A DNA stretch of 59,621 bases from Phycisphaerae bacterium. Lineage in GTDB: Bacteria > Planctomycetota > Phycisphaerae > Phycisphaerales > SM1A02. Positions within the stretch are counted from its first letter, which is position 1, and each line of letters begins with the position of its first letter. The stretch spans positions 1-59,621 of the forward strand of contig PBMX01000005.1 in assembly GCA_002722935.1 (NCBI GenBank), in the 5' to 3' direction. A program made the translations under genes and the position numbers. Below are positions 45,881-57,000 of the stretch, one piece after another. A model generated the notes under the pieces. That model was not told the DNA's origin, made no database searches, and saw only the letters and a list, made by a program, of their open reading frames with translations.

Positions 45881-47248
45881 ATGGCAACCTGCAACATGAA
45901 CATGATGGAAAAGCTGCTCGCGTTCATTCGTGAGGATGATCCGAGTGCTTGTCGTCATTGGTTCGAGGATATTCAACCCGTCGATTGCGTTGATGGTGTG
46001 TTGACCCTCTTCATCGACGAACCTGTTCGTCTCAAGTACCTGGAACGTTGTTGCAGTGAACACTTCAACAAGGCGGCCCGTTCTTCGTTCAAGGGTGTGG
46101 AAACGGTTCGATTCGTCGATGAACACAAACCGGGAGCCCGCCTGGTCGAACATGAAACCACCTCGGGTGGGTTCACACATTCGGGCTTCGAGGAAGACAT
46201 GCTCCTCAGTCCAAACCATACCTTCGACAATTTCGTCGTGGGTCCGGACAACAGGCTTGCACATGCGGCTTCCGTTGCCGTATCGAAGAAACCTGCGCTC
46301 GCCTACAACCCCCTCTTCATCCATGGTGGCGTCGGTCTCGGAAAGACACACCTCCTCCAGGCCATCTGCAGGACCTCCATCGAGAATCATCCATCACTTC
46401 GCATCTACTACACCTCATGCAATGGATTCATGACCCAGTTCCTGGACGCCGTCCAGGAGGGAAGCCTGTCCTCCTTCAGGCACAGGTTCCGGTCATATGA
46501 CCTGCTGGTCATCGACGATATTCACGACCTCTCGAAGAGGGGCCCCTCCCAGGAGGAGTTCTTCCACACCTTCAACAGCCTTTATCAGGCTGGAAGGCAG
46601 ATTGTCCTCAGTTCAGACGCCCCGCCAAACGACATACCCGACCTCGAGGAACGGCTCATCAGCCGCTTCAACTGTGGCCTGGTCGCCAATATCGAGCGAC
46701 CCTGCTATGAAACCAGGGTTGCGATCATCAGGAGCAAGGCCCGAATCCGGAACCTGACCCTCCCTGATGACGTCGCAAGTTACATAGCCGCCAAGATCGA
46801 TTCCAACATCCGTGAGATCGAGGGCGCCATCACGAAACTTGAGGGTTTGTCCCTGATCAACAATTCACCCCTGAATCTCGCGTTGGCGAAGAAGGCCATT
46901 GGCGAGGGTTCCAGGGTGGGTGGTGAAAACCAGTTGAACATCCAGGGGATCATCGAAGCGATTACGAGCTATTTCGATCTCAAGCTCGCAGACCTGTTGT
47001 CAAAACGAAGGAACAAGTCCATCGCGCTTCCAAGGCAGATCGGCATGTACCTTGCTCGAAAGCACACCAGATTCAGTCTCGAGGAGATTGGCGGATATTT
47101 CGGTGGTCGAGATCACACCACCGTGATGCACGCCGTCCGTACGATCGATCAACGACGCAGCAGCGACGCCCGTCTTGACAAGGATCTCATTCGTCTCGAA
47201 GAGGTCCTCATCGGGAACGAGATCGAAACAGCCAGCCACCTGGTCTGA
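45881..47248 (+). CDS. dnaA: chromosomal replication initiator protein DnaA
   Basis: TFDNFVVGPDNRLAHAA, Walker A GGVGLGKTHLLQAI, LLVIDDIHDL, LEERLISRFNCGLVANIERP, NIREIEGAITKLEGLS, DnaA signature GGRDHTTVMHAVRTI. Confidence 0.96.
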   Translation: MATCNMNMMEKLLAFIREDDPSACRHWFEDIQPVDCVDGVLTLFIDEPVRLKYLERCCSEHFNKAARSSFKGVETVRFVDEHKPGARLVEHETTSGGFTHSGFEEDMLLSPNHTFDNFVVGPDNRLAHAASVAVSKKPALAYNPLFIHGGVGLGKTHLLQAICRTSIENHPSLRIYYTSCNGFMTQFLDAVQEGSLSSFRHRFRSYDLLVIDDIHDLSKRGPSQEEFFHTFNSLYQAGRQIVLSSDAPPNDIPDLEERLISRFNCGLVANIERPCYETRVAIIRSKARIRNLTLPDDVASYIAAKIDSNIREIEGAITKLEGLSLINNSPLNLALAKKAIGEGSRVGGENQLNIQGIIEAITSYFDLKLADLLSKRRNKSIALPRQIGMYLARKHTRFSLEEIGGYFGGRDHTTVMHAVRTIDQRRSSDARLDKDLIRLEEVLIGNEIETASHLV

Positions 47249-47599
47249 AACAATCCCGGATCTTTCCGTTGACGACACGCGGGTATGCTGTCTGCTCCTG
47301 TCGTTTCACGCCTGGAGATCGTGGGAGCATCGACGAAATGGAGCTGGATTCATCCGGATGCCGGATCCCGTGAAATGAAACGGACAGCTCAAACGACAGG
47401 TTGTTCAACGACGTCTGCTGTAGAAACACCTTTAATTCAGCGGTCAATCAGGTGGCTCCGGTTTGATCCACAAACAGGGGTCCTTTAGACATGAGAAGAA
47501 GAGGAATTAATTCAATTCACCCTTTTCTTCCGTGGAGAACCCTGCGACTCGGACCCCTGAACGAGGGGTATACTTCAGTCCTTGTTCATGGAGGCCGGC

Positions 47600-48622
47600 A
47601 TGGATACACAGGTCATGGAAACGGCGGATCGGATCCGGAAAGAGGTCCAATCGGTCGTCGTCGGTCAGGATGAGGTCATCGATGAACTCATTCTCTGCCT
47701 GTTCTGTGGTGGGCATTCGCTGCTGATCGGGGTTCCGGGACTCGCCAAGACCCTCCTGGTTTCGACGATCGCCAGGACCCTCAGCCTCGAATTCTCCAGG
47801 ATCCAGTTCACCCCGGATCTCATGCCCTCGGACATGACGGGCACCGAGGTCATGGAGGAGGACAAGGCCACCGGAAACAGATCCATGAGGTTCGTACGGG
47901 GTCCGGTGTTCGCCAACCTCGTTCTCGCGGATGAAATCAACAGGACTCCACCCAAGACCCAGGCAGCCCTGCTTGAAGCCATGCAGGAACAACAGGTAAC
48001 AGCCGGGGGAAACAAACATCTTCTTCCCAGGCCCTTCTTCGTGCTGGCGACACAGAATCCAATCGAGCAGGAAGGAACCTACCCCCTTCCGGAAGCCCAG
48101 CTGGATCGATTCATGTTCAACACCAGGATTTCATATCCAACCAGCCAGGAGGAGCATGAAATCGTCCTCAGGACGACATCGGCCACCGAGCCGGAGGTCA
48201 ACCCCGTCATAGATGGTTCGAAAGTGCTCGAGATCCAGGATCTTGTTCGACAGGTTCCCATCGCTCCCCAGGTCGTGGACTACGCCCTCAGGATCGTTCG
48301 TGGTACCAGGGTGGGAGAAGAAGACTCTTCGGTGCCTGATTTCATGCAGCAGTACATCCGCTGGGGTGCGGGTCCAAGGGCGAGCCAGTACCTCGTTCTC
48401 GCTGCGAAGGGGAAGGCGATCCTCAGGGGCTCGTCGGTCGTCGACTTCTCCGACATTCGATCCGTGACGCACCCGGTACTCAGGCACAGGATCCTCCGGA
48501 ACTTCAACGCCGAGGCCGACGGTGTCCAGGTGGATGAACTCATCAACCAGCTTCTTGATTGGGTTGATGAAGACGGAACGGATCCGGAAACGGCGCGGCG
48601 CCTGGACAGGGTCATGCACTAG
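47600..48622 (+). CDS. MoxR-family AAA+ ATPase
   Basis: VVVGQDEVIDELILCLFCGGHSLLIGVPGLAKTLLV, FTPDLMPSDMTGTEV, ADEINRTPPKTQAALLEAMQEQQVT, ATQNPIEQEGTYPLPEAQLDRFMF; GGAGG upstream of ATG 47600. Confidence 0.95.
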   Translation: MDTQVMETADRIRKEVQSVVVGQDEVIDELILCLFCGGHSLLIGVPGLAKTLLVSTIARTLSLEFSRIQFTPDLMPSDMTGTEVMEEDKATGNRSMRFVRGPVFANLVLADEINRTPPKTQAALLEAMQEQQVTAGGNKHLLPRPFFVLATQNPIEQEGTYPLPEAQLDRFMFNTRISYPTSQEEHEIVLRTTSATEPEVNPVIDGSKVLEIQDLVRQVPIAPQVVDYALRIVRGTRVGEEDSSVPDFMQQYIRWGAGPRASQYLVLAAKGKAILRGSSVVDFSDIRSVTHPVLRHRILRNFNAEADGVQVDELINQLLDWVDEDGTDPETARRLDRVMH

Positions 48623-48650
48623 TCACTGGTTCAGGGTCAGGTGAATCGTC

Positions 48651-49637
48651 GTGAAGAATCCCGCTCAATCTTCAGGAATCCAGAAGGCTGAATCCTACCT
48701 TGCCCCGGAAACGCTCCTGCAGCTCTCATCGTTCGAACTCCGGGCAAAGATGATCGTCGAAGGAATACGAAGTGGTCTTCATGCATCCCCTCACCAGGGG
48801 ATGTCCGTTGAATTCAACCAACATCGCACATACACACCGGGGGATGACCTCCGGCATCTCGATTGGAAGGTCTATGGAAGATCCGATCGGTTGACTGTCA
48901 AGCAGTATGAACAGGAAACAACCCTTGATGTTCTGCTTCTCGTGGACTGCTCGGCATCCATGAAATTCGGAACTCTTGAACCGAAGAGTGGGTGGGGAGG
49001 AACGGACGGGAGCAGATCATCGAGCCGCTGGACCAAGTTCGATCATGCCACCGCGACGGCAGCAGCTCTGGCATGGATGGCTCTTCAGAATACGGATCGG
49101 GTCGGAGTACACCTGTTCGCAGAAGGACTCCAGCATTCCCTGAACCAGAGAAGTACCGAACAGCAATGGAGACAGGTGGTTTCCCTTCTTTCAAGACAGG
49201 CGATCGAGGGAGGTACGGATTTCAACACTTCGATCGACCAGATTCTGTCCCTCGTTTCAAACAGGTCTCTGTTCATCATTCTTTCCGACTTTCTCGAGAA
49301 CCCCGGGGTTCTTCGTTCCGTGTTCGCGAAATTCCTTCACAAGCGACACGATCTCCTCTGCATCCAGGTCCTGGACAATGAGGAAATCGAGTTCAACAAC
49401 CAGGATCCAACATCCTTTCTCGACCTGGAGAGTGAAACGGAGATCAAACTGGATCCGACTCTGATCAGGGATTCATACAGGGAGTCGCTTCGAAATCATG
49501 AGGCGGAATTGAGACGTGGTCTCGTGGATCATGGTTTCGATTTCATTCAGATGAACTCCCACGATCCAGTTGGTCCCGCCCTCGCCAGATCGGCATCTCG
49601 AAGAAGAGAGTGGTTGAAGAATCGGCATGCCGGGTGA
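48651..49637 (+). CDS. DUF58 domain protein
   Basis: RSGLHASPHQGMSVEFNQHRTYTPGDDLRHLDWKVYGRSDRLTVKQYEQETTLDVLLLVDCSASM. Confidence 0.93.
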   Translation: MKNPAQSSGIQKAESYLAPETLLQLSSFELRAKMIVEGIRSGLHASPHQGMSVEFNQHRTYTPGDDLRHLDWKVYGRSDRLTVKQYEQETTLDVLLLVDCSASMKFGTLEPKSGWGGTDGSRSSSRWTKFDHATATAAALAWMALQNTDRVGVHLFAEGLQHSLNQRSTEQQWRQVVSLLSRQAIEGGTDFNTSIDQILSLVSNRSLFIILSDFLENPGVLRSVFAKFLHKRHDLLCIQVLDNEEIEFNNQDPTSFLDLESETEIKLDPTLIRDSYRESLRNHEAELRRGLVDHGFDFIQMNSHDPVGPALARSASRRREWLKNRHAG

Positions 49638-51765
49638 TCTGGCATTCATCCTGATATCACCATGGATGGCCGTTGCCGGGGCCGTCGGCGTGTCAATACC
49701 ACTGTTGATCCATCTTCTCTTCCGTCGCAGAAGAAAACCCGTGAAATGGGCCGCGATGCTCTTCCTGGAGGAGGCCTGGTCATCGAGAAGAAAACGAATC
49801 CGGTTGGAGCAGATGATCCTTCTGTTCATCCGCTGTGCGATCCCTGTTCTTCTGGGGTTGGCCCTCGCCCAACCGGTCCTCGACGGTTCCAGGCTGTTGC
49901 CGGGATCAGGAAGATCGATCCACCTGATCATTGACGACGGTGTTGTTTCAAACACGACGAATTCCAGTGGTCAACGTGATTTCGACATTCACATCGAACG
50001 GGCTACCTCAATTCTTGAGTCCCTCAAACCGGGTGACCGGGCGGTCGTGACCCTCACCACCGATCCAAAGTCCACACAGGCCGGCGCCACCGATGTGGGA
50101 ACAACCATGAACTGGTTGAAGACGATCTCTCCATCTGAACAGCCATCCAGAATTCCGGATGCTCTCATGAAGGTGCGTGATGAACTGGTCGAGTCCGAAT
50201 CTCCGGGATCGAGCGAGGTGTATCTCCTGAGTTCATTCAGGGAGGGTGGATTCGATCCGGACATCGATCATGAAACGGAATTCCCCGAGGGTGTATCCCT
50301 CTCGTATTCAGGGCCATTCGAAGAACACACGGAAAACACGAGAATCAACAGGCTCGAACCACTTCGAAACATCCGAATAGAACGTTCTTCGGCAAACGAT
50401 CCCTCGATCGATCGAACGATCATGATCGAACTGGAGAGGGATGGAAACATGCTTCCTGGAACATCCATGCGCCTGAACACGATCATCGGATCCTGGAACG
50501 ACTCTCGAACCATTACATGGGAAAAAGGCGAATCCACGAAGACGGTCGGAATGGAACTTCCGAATGAGGTGGACGTATCCAACGGTATCAAGGCTCATGT
50601 CGAATCCGATGACTCGATGAGCATCGATGATTCCAGGTACCTGGCCCTGGAATCAAGTGAAGCAATCCATGTTCTCCTTCTGGATCGACCCGGAGAAGAC
50701 AACAGGGTGTTCGAATCCAGGTCGAACCCGGGTGCTGGACGTTGGATTCAATACGCTCTGCAACCCGGTTCGAAATCCACCTACAGGATTCTGGAAATGG
50801 ATCCATCGGTTTTTCAAATGGTCGACCTTCATGATGTGGATGTCGTCATTCTCACGAGGCCGGACCTGGTTGACCGGACATCGGGATCCTGGATTCGAAC
50901 CCACCTCGATTCCGGTGGACTGGTCCTTGTGACACCCCCGGAATCCCTGTCGACACATGAATGGGTTGCATCAACCTCTTCACAACTGGGGCTTTCATGG
51001 AACGCTTCCATGGAACCGAGAATCCATGATCCATCCACATCACTTGCCATGCCGACCGACCCGGTGAACACCGGTTCACCACTGGAATTGATTTCCGCCG
51101 AGCTTCCAGCACTCCTGGAAACCACACAGGTTCATCAATCACTTGAAATGAAGAACATTGAATCCGCAAACGTGCTCCTTACCCTCGAGGATGGATCACC
51201 CGCGATCATTTCAGGTGGATCCCGCGGTGTGTTTCCCGGGAACGTGATTTTCATGACCTTTCCACCTTCGATGAACTGGACGGATATGCCGACCAGGCCG
51301 TTGATGGTCCCCTTGTTTCATGAACTGATTCGGGGAGGATTGTCCTCCGCACGGAAATCCTCCTCTGGATTTGTTGGAGAGTTCGTCGACGCTGGACATG
51401 GTGTGGTTTCGATATCCAATGATGGGGTTCGTATTCCCATCATCGAGGAAACGGGCACGACTTCCACTTCCATTCCAAACCGTGGCTTGTGGACGATGTT
51501 CGACAACCGGGGGGCGGCCGTAGGGCAGCTCGCGCTGAATACACGTCCGGGATCCACGGATACGACTCCCGGGGATCCGGAAACAGTATCCAACTGGCTT
51601 GGAGGTGAGTGGACCCGGTTGGAATCCGATTCAACACGGACCGCGAGCCATGGAAACCACCCCTCTCTCGTTTTTCCACTTCTGCTCATCCTCGCGATCC
51701 TCGTGATTCTCGAGACGGTGATGGGCAGGATGTTCACCAGGTCCATCCATTCTGGAGTCGGTTGA
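49627..51765 (+). CDS. BatA-domain (aerotolerance-type) membrane protein
   Basis: N-terminal PLLIHLLFRRRRKPVKWAAMLFLEEAWSSRRKRIRLEQMILLFIRCAIPVLLGLALAQPVL; C-terminal TM LVFPLLLILAILVILETVMGRMF. Confidence 0.88.
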   Translation: MPGDLAFILISPWMAVAGAVGVSIPLLIHLLFRRRRKPVKWAAMLFLEEAWSSRRKRIRLEQMILLFIRCAIPVLLGLALAQPVLDGSRLLPGSGRSIHLIIDDGVVSNTTNSSGQRDFDIHIERATSILESLKPGDRAVVTLTTDPKSTQAGATDVGTTMNWLKTISPSEQPSRIPDALMKVRDELVESESPGSSEVYLLSSFREGGFDPDIDHETEFPEGVSLSYSGPFEEHTENTRINRLEPLRNIRIERSSANDPSIDRTIMIELERDGNMLPGTSMRLNTIIGSWNDSRTITWEKGESTKTVGMELPNEVDVSNGIKAHVESDDSMSIDDSRYLALESSEAIHVLLLDRPGEDNRVFESRSNPGAGRWIQYALQPGSKSTYRILEMDPSVFQMVDLHDVDVVILTRPDLVDRTSGSWIRTHLDSGGLVLVTPPESLSTHEWVASTSSQLGLSWNASMEPRIHDPSTSLAMPTDPVNTGSPLELISAELPALLETTQVHQSLEMKNIESANVLLTLEDGSPAIISGGSRGVFPGNVIFMTFPPSMNWTDMPTRPLMVPLFHELIRGGLSSARKSSSGFVGEFVDAGHGVVSISNDGVRIPIIEETGTTSTSIPNRGLWTMFDNRGAAVGQLALNTRPGSTDTTPGDPETVSNWLGGEWTRLESDSTRTASHGNHPSLVFPLLLILAILVILETVMGRMFTRSIHSGVG

Positions 51766-51766
51766 G

Positions 51767-54055
51767 ATGAGACTGTTGTTCCCGGTTTCCACGATCGGCG
51801 GTTCAAGTGAGTTGGGGTTTGAATATCCCCTCCCCGCATGGGCGATCGTTCTGGCGCTCGTCGGGTGTTGCATGATGGGCTGGTGGACATATTCACGTCT
51901 GCATGCTTCGGATGGATGGAAAATGGTGTTGGGCTCCCTTCGATCCCTTCTTTTTGCATCGATCCTGCTTCTCCTTCTGGGTCCACTGATCACCACCTCC
52001 TTCATGCATCACACCAGCGACAGGGTGCTTGTTCTCGTTGACAGAAGCGAGTCGATGCTGGTCGAGGATGTGGATAACGAAGAAGGTTCATCAACCCGCG
52101 ATGGACAGGCGGAAGACATTCTCGACATGTACCAGGAGATCTGGAACCGGATAGGAGTGAACAGATCCATCAACTGGTTCGGATTTCATGGTCACGTATT
52201 CTCTCTGGATCCAGGCGGACTTCCAACCCCGGAACTCGACGCACCGGGCGGTTCCAGGACCGACCTTGCAACCGCTCTTCAACATGTGTTGATGAGAACT
52301 GACCGAGAACCACTCAGTTCCATCATTCTCCTGTCAGATGGCAGGTCGACGACACCCCACCCACCGGATTTCCTTTCGACACTTCGAGAATCGGGAATCC
52401 CGGTCTTCTCCATACCACTTGGATCCGCATCGACACGTGGAGATGCATCCATCCGAACAATCAAGGCACCCGGTGTAGCGTATGACAACGACATGGTTCC
52501 CGTGAACGTCGAAGTGTCACTGCCGGGAGGAATCATGAATCCCGTTTCCGGGTCCATACTTCTTGTGGATGATGGAACCGGAACAGTGCTCGACCGGGTA
52601 CCGATCCAGGAAACGACGGGTGATGGAGAAGTCGTCGATCACACACTTGTCGGAACCCCGACCATGACAGGCAGATCGACCTGGCGGGTCGTGCTTGAAC
52701 TCGATGAACCGGATCTCATCACCAGGAACAATGAACAGGTGATGGAAATAGATCTCGTGGACCAGCCGCTGCGGGTGCTTTACATCGAGGGCCGTCCACG
52801 ATGGGAATACAGGTACTTGAAGAACCTCCTTCTTCGAGAGGAGACGATCGAGAGTTCAACCATGCTTCTCTCGGCGGACCGGGATTTCGCACAGGAGGGT
52901 GATCGACGCATCTCAAGGCTGCCGTCGAACATGGATGAACTTGAATACTGGGACGTGTTGATCCTCGGGGATCTTCATTCATCCTCACTTACTTCACAGC
53001 AATCCCAAGCCATCATCGACCTCGTCACTTCAGGTCGACTGTCCGTCATGTGGATCGGCGGAGAACGATGGACACCTTCTTCATGGGGAGGATCCGGACT
53101 CGTGGATCTGCTTCCATTCACAGCACCGTTCCAACCACTGGAATCAAACAGGCTTTCACATGTCCGCGTGCTGGAACCCGCTTCTCGACTTGGATTGTTC
53201 CGGATCGAACACCACGGGGGGGATGTAGCTGACGAACTCTATGACCCGTCCGTATCCTGGACCGGATTCCAATGGATGCAACGGTTCGATCCAAGACAGA
53301 TCAAACCGACGACCGAACTCTTCGCAGTTCTGCAGGAGTCCGAGGATGGTCCATCGTTTCCACTGGTCATGTCGATGCAGTTTGGTTCCGGGAGTGTCGC
53401 CTACATCACATCGGACGAGTTCTGGAGATGGAGGCATGGCCATGGAGAACGACTGTACGAGCAGTTCTGGATTCAACTGCTTCGGGTACTTGGCAGGAGT
53501 CGTGACATGGTTGATTCTTCCGGAGTCAGATTCACGGTTTCACCGGTGGATGCCAGGGTTGGACAACCAGTCCGATTCGATCTGGAGATATTCGATACAA
53601 CCCTTCTGGAGGAAATGGGGGATGTCCTTACCCTCCTGATGAGTGGCGAAAATGGCACCCCCGGGGGGCAGGTTGAACTACGCAGGATCTCTCAGGAGGA
53701 CAATGAATATCAGGGTTTCTGGATACCACTGGACCCGGGTACCGTGGAAGCCCACCTCGAGCTCGCAGGGCTTGACCAGGCAATTTTCGAGACATTCACA
53801 GTGGCAGATCCCGGGGATGAGATGAATGTCCCTGCGGCGGATCACGGGGCCTTGGAGACGTTGTCACGCGTTTCCGGGGGGAGGATCATCCAGCCTGGAG
53901 AAGTCAACAACCTTCCAGAGCTGGTTCCAGACCGCTCCATCACGACCGTTGAAACCAGGAATTTTCCTCTCTGGGACTCTCCATGGCTCTTTCTCGTTCC
54001 AATGACTCTCCTGGCCCTTGAGTGGTTGGGCCGCCGTTATCTTCGATTGGCCTGA
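51767..54055 (+). CDS. VWA-domain membrane protein
   Basis: Two N-terminal TMs; MIDAS-like RVLVLVDRSESMLVED; SSIILLSDGRSTT; C-terminal WLFLVPMTLLALEWLGRRYLRLA. Confidence 0.85.
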   Translation: MRLLFPVSTIGGSSELGFEYPLPAWAIVLALVGCCMMGWWTYSRLHASDGWKMVLGSLRSLLFASILLLLLGPLITTSFMHHTSDRVLVLVDRSESMLVEDVDNEEGSSTRDGQAEDILDMYQEIWNRIGVNRSINWFGFHGHVFSLDPGGLPTPELDAPGGSRTDLATALQHVLMRTDREPLSSIILLSDGRSTTPHPPDFLSTLRESGIPVFSIPLGSASTRGDASIRTIKAPGVAYDNDMVPVNVEVSLPGGIMNPVSGSILLVDDGTGTVLDRVPIQETTGDGEVVDHTLVGTPTMTGRSTWRVVLELDEPDLITRNNEQVMEIDLVDQPLRVLYIEGRPRWEYRYLKNLLLREETIESSTMLLSADRDFAQEGDRRISRLPSNMDELEYWDVLILGDLHSSSLTSQQSQAIIDLVTSGRLSVMWIGGERWTPSSWGGSGLVDLLPFTAPFQPLESNRLSHVRVLEPASRLGLFRIEHHGGDVADELYDPSVSWTGFQWMQRFDPRQIKPTTELFAVLQESEDGPSFPLVMSMQFGSGSVAYITSDEFWRWRHGHGERLYEQFWIQLLRVLGRSRDMVDSSGVRFTVSPVDARVGQPVRFDLEIFDTTLLEEMGDVLTLLMSGENGTPGGQVELRRISQEDNEYQGFWIPLDPGTVEAHLELAGLDQAIFETFTVADPGDEMNVPAADHGALETLSRVSGGRIIQPGEVNNLPELVPDRSITTVETRNFPLWDSPWLFLVPMTLLALEWLGRRYLRLA

Positions 54056-54080
54056 GTCCAAGGAAAACCCGACAAACCCA

Positions 54081-57000
54081 ATGGCCCCGGACGGTTCTGG
54101 GGTGGAGAATGAACTGATGCGGGAGTTTGCCCACACCCTCGACCATGCCCGGAAACTGGCACGACGCCTGGTTCTCACCAGGGCCGTCGGCCTGTTTCTC
54201 TCCATGGTGATACCCGCATTTCTACTTCTGGTCGCACTGGACTGGCTCTGGAGATTTCCAACCGGAATCAGACACCTGTTTCTGGTGGCCTGGTTGTTCC
54301 TGTTCTGTCTCCTGTTCCTGAAGATCCTGTTTCCCATCAGGAATTTCGACCCATCAAGAGTGTCGATCGCCCACAGGCTCGAGCGGTCTCATCCATCTCT
54401 CCGTGGCCGTTGCGTACCCATCGTCGGTCTTGGTGAAACAGATCACATGGCCCCCGAAGCCATGGAAGAGGTTGGACATCTCATCTCAGGAAGTCATGTA
54501 CGAAGAGCGATGAAAATGGGACCCTCATCTGGTTGGCTTGTTCTCGGCCTCGGGTTCCTGATCTCGACCATCATGGTTTCGGTCATTCTTCCATCGACAA
54601 TGTCGACAGGTTCGACACGCCTCTTTCTCCCATGGATCGATGCAAGGTGGCCTGCCCGGACCGCGGTTGAATCCCTGATGAACCTCTCATCCGAAAGTGT
54701 CCACGGCCGTGGGATCCCCATGCTTCTCCGTGCCAGGAACAAGACACCCGGAGCACCCTCGGGTGAAGTCTGGGTTTCATATCGTGTACTTGGTTCAGAG
54801 GATGACCAATGGCGAACCGAGCTGCTCACGGATCAGGGTGAAGGTATTCATGAACGCGTCGTGTCGACGACGGGGAGCAGGATTGAATTCAGTTTTCACA
54901 CTGAGGATGCGGTTACCGATCAACAGTCCTGTGAACTGCTTCAACTCCCGGAAATCACATCAGCTCACCTCGACACCACCCCCCCATCACACCTGTCATC
55001 CAGGATTGCATCCAGAAGCATGGATATGAGGCATGATGGACGATTCGAGAATACGACCGACTCCTCCATTCTGGAGGGGTCCCGTGTGAAACTTGAACTC
55101 ACGACAAACAGGCCCATCCCGTACCCGGAGCCGTCGAAGATCCAGGAATGGATGACGGATATTCTCGGGTGGTCGGGTGATCCACGACCCGACATCGTCT
55201 TCAACGAGATCGACCCGGGATCATTCGTCGTCCAATGGACAATGGGTGATCCGGTTCGCCTTGTCGTGCAACCACGCGATTCACATGGACTTCGGGCACG
55301 TTCCCCATGGGTCGTTTCACTCGATTCCCACCCCGACAGACTGCCGACCGTGGCGATCGTGAATCCACCCGGCGATCTTTCCGTACTTCCAACGGCAACC
55401 ATCCCCCTTTCTTCGACCGGTTCGGATGACATCGGGCTTTCCACGCTCGGGTTCGAACTTCACCCGGACACCCCGGCTCTCCACCCGGGTTCAGCCAGTT
55501 CAACATGGCAACACTCCATCACCGTCGAAGGTACATCAGGCTCCCTTGAACATGAACTGGACCTGGGCGCGCTTGAACCGGGGATCGGAACCATCCTGTA
55601 CCTGCATGCCACAGCAACCGATCTTCATCGGGATGAACACGGAACGGGCCGGATCCTTCACTCATCACCAAGGAGGATCCAGGTTGTCGACGACACAACC
55701 TTCATGTCGATGCTGCGTCAACGACTCACCCTGCTTGAACAGCGGATTCGCCAACTCGATGAACGACAGGCTGCCCTGCAACGACTGGTCAGGACGGGAT
55801 CGTGGACCCGGGAAGACCGGCGTGAACAGGCTTCGATCTCCAGATCCATCAACGAGCAGGAATCGATCCTCGATGGAATCTGGACTGAACTGGAGATGAA
55901 CCGGGCCTCCGATGAACGGATGGAATCACTGTTGACCATTTCAGGAGATTCGATCGACCGGGCAGCCTCATCTTCACACGCCGCAACGATCGCGATGGAA
56001 TCGGACTCGGATCCGGCCACGGTCCTTCAGGAACAGGAGACCGTTAGGTTCGAACTTCAGGAACTGGTGGCCATTCTCAGTGAGGATGAGGAATCCTGGG
56101 TCGTCATTCAGCGACTTGAACACCTCATGGAGGCCCAGGCCGATCTCCAGGGAAGAACAGCGGCTGCCGGTGAAGACATCCTCGGCCTGTCGAGGAATGA
56201 ACTTCCAGAGGACCAGGTCGATGCCATCGACGACCTGGCGGGTGAACACCTCTCCTTGATTGAAAATGCCGCGTCCCTGCTCGAAGCACTCCAACGGCAG
56301 GCGGGAACCCTTGCCGGCATGGGTGACGACGAGTCCGATTCAATGGAGCGGGCTCTGGACATCGTTGAAGATTCCAAACTCGCAGAGGAGATCCAGAACG
56401 CCACCAGAGCGATCACCGAGGCGAGAATCGAATCGGCGGTCCAGTCGCAGCAACAGGTACTCGACGCATTGAATGCCGCCCGCTCCGCAATGGAATCATC
56501 GACAGAAGGTGGTGTTCGTGAACTGGCCCGTCGATTCGAGGAGATGAAAAAGGCCGTAGAGAGACTGGTTTCCTTCCAACGCAATGAACTTCTCTCCCTC
56601 GATTCTCTCTTGGCCGGATCTCCGGTCGATGACCTCGACATTTCCATGATCCGCCTCCGGACCAACACCTTGTCGGTTGCCGACGACATGAGGCGTACCG
56701 GACCACAGGCAAGGCCAGCGGCCAGCGCCCTGGACATGGCGGCCGGTGCTCAAGGAAGCGCTGTTCTTTCTCTTCGTTCCGAACCATTTGATGGTGAGGG
56801 TGCGAGGGTCCACGAGGAACGTTCCCTCGACCACCTCGAGTCGGTGCTGTCATCCCTGGCCTCCATGGCGGAGGAGGCCAGGTCACAGGCCGAGGCTCGT
56901 GAGCGAAAGGATCTTTCATCCAGGTACAAGGCCCTCGCGGAGCGTGAAGTGGATCTCTACCGATCGACGATCGATCTTGAAGGGGTGGTGGTCGACCGAA

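Noticed and set aside
47285-47488. 67-aa ORF between dnaA and moxR
   Set aside because: No convincing ribosome-binding site or family; likely chance ORF in an intergenic region.
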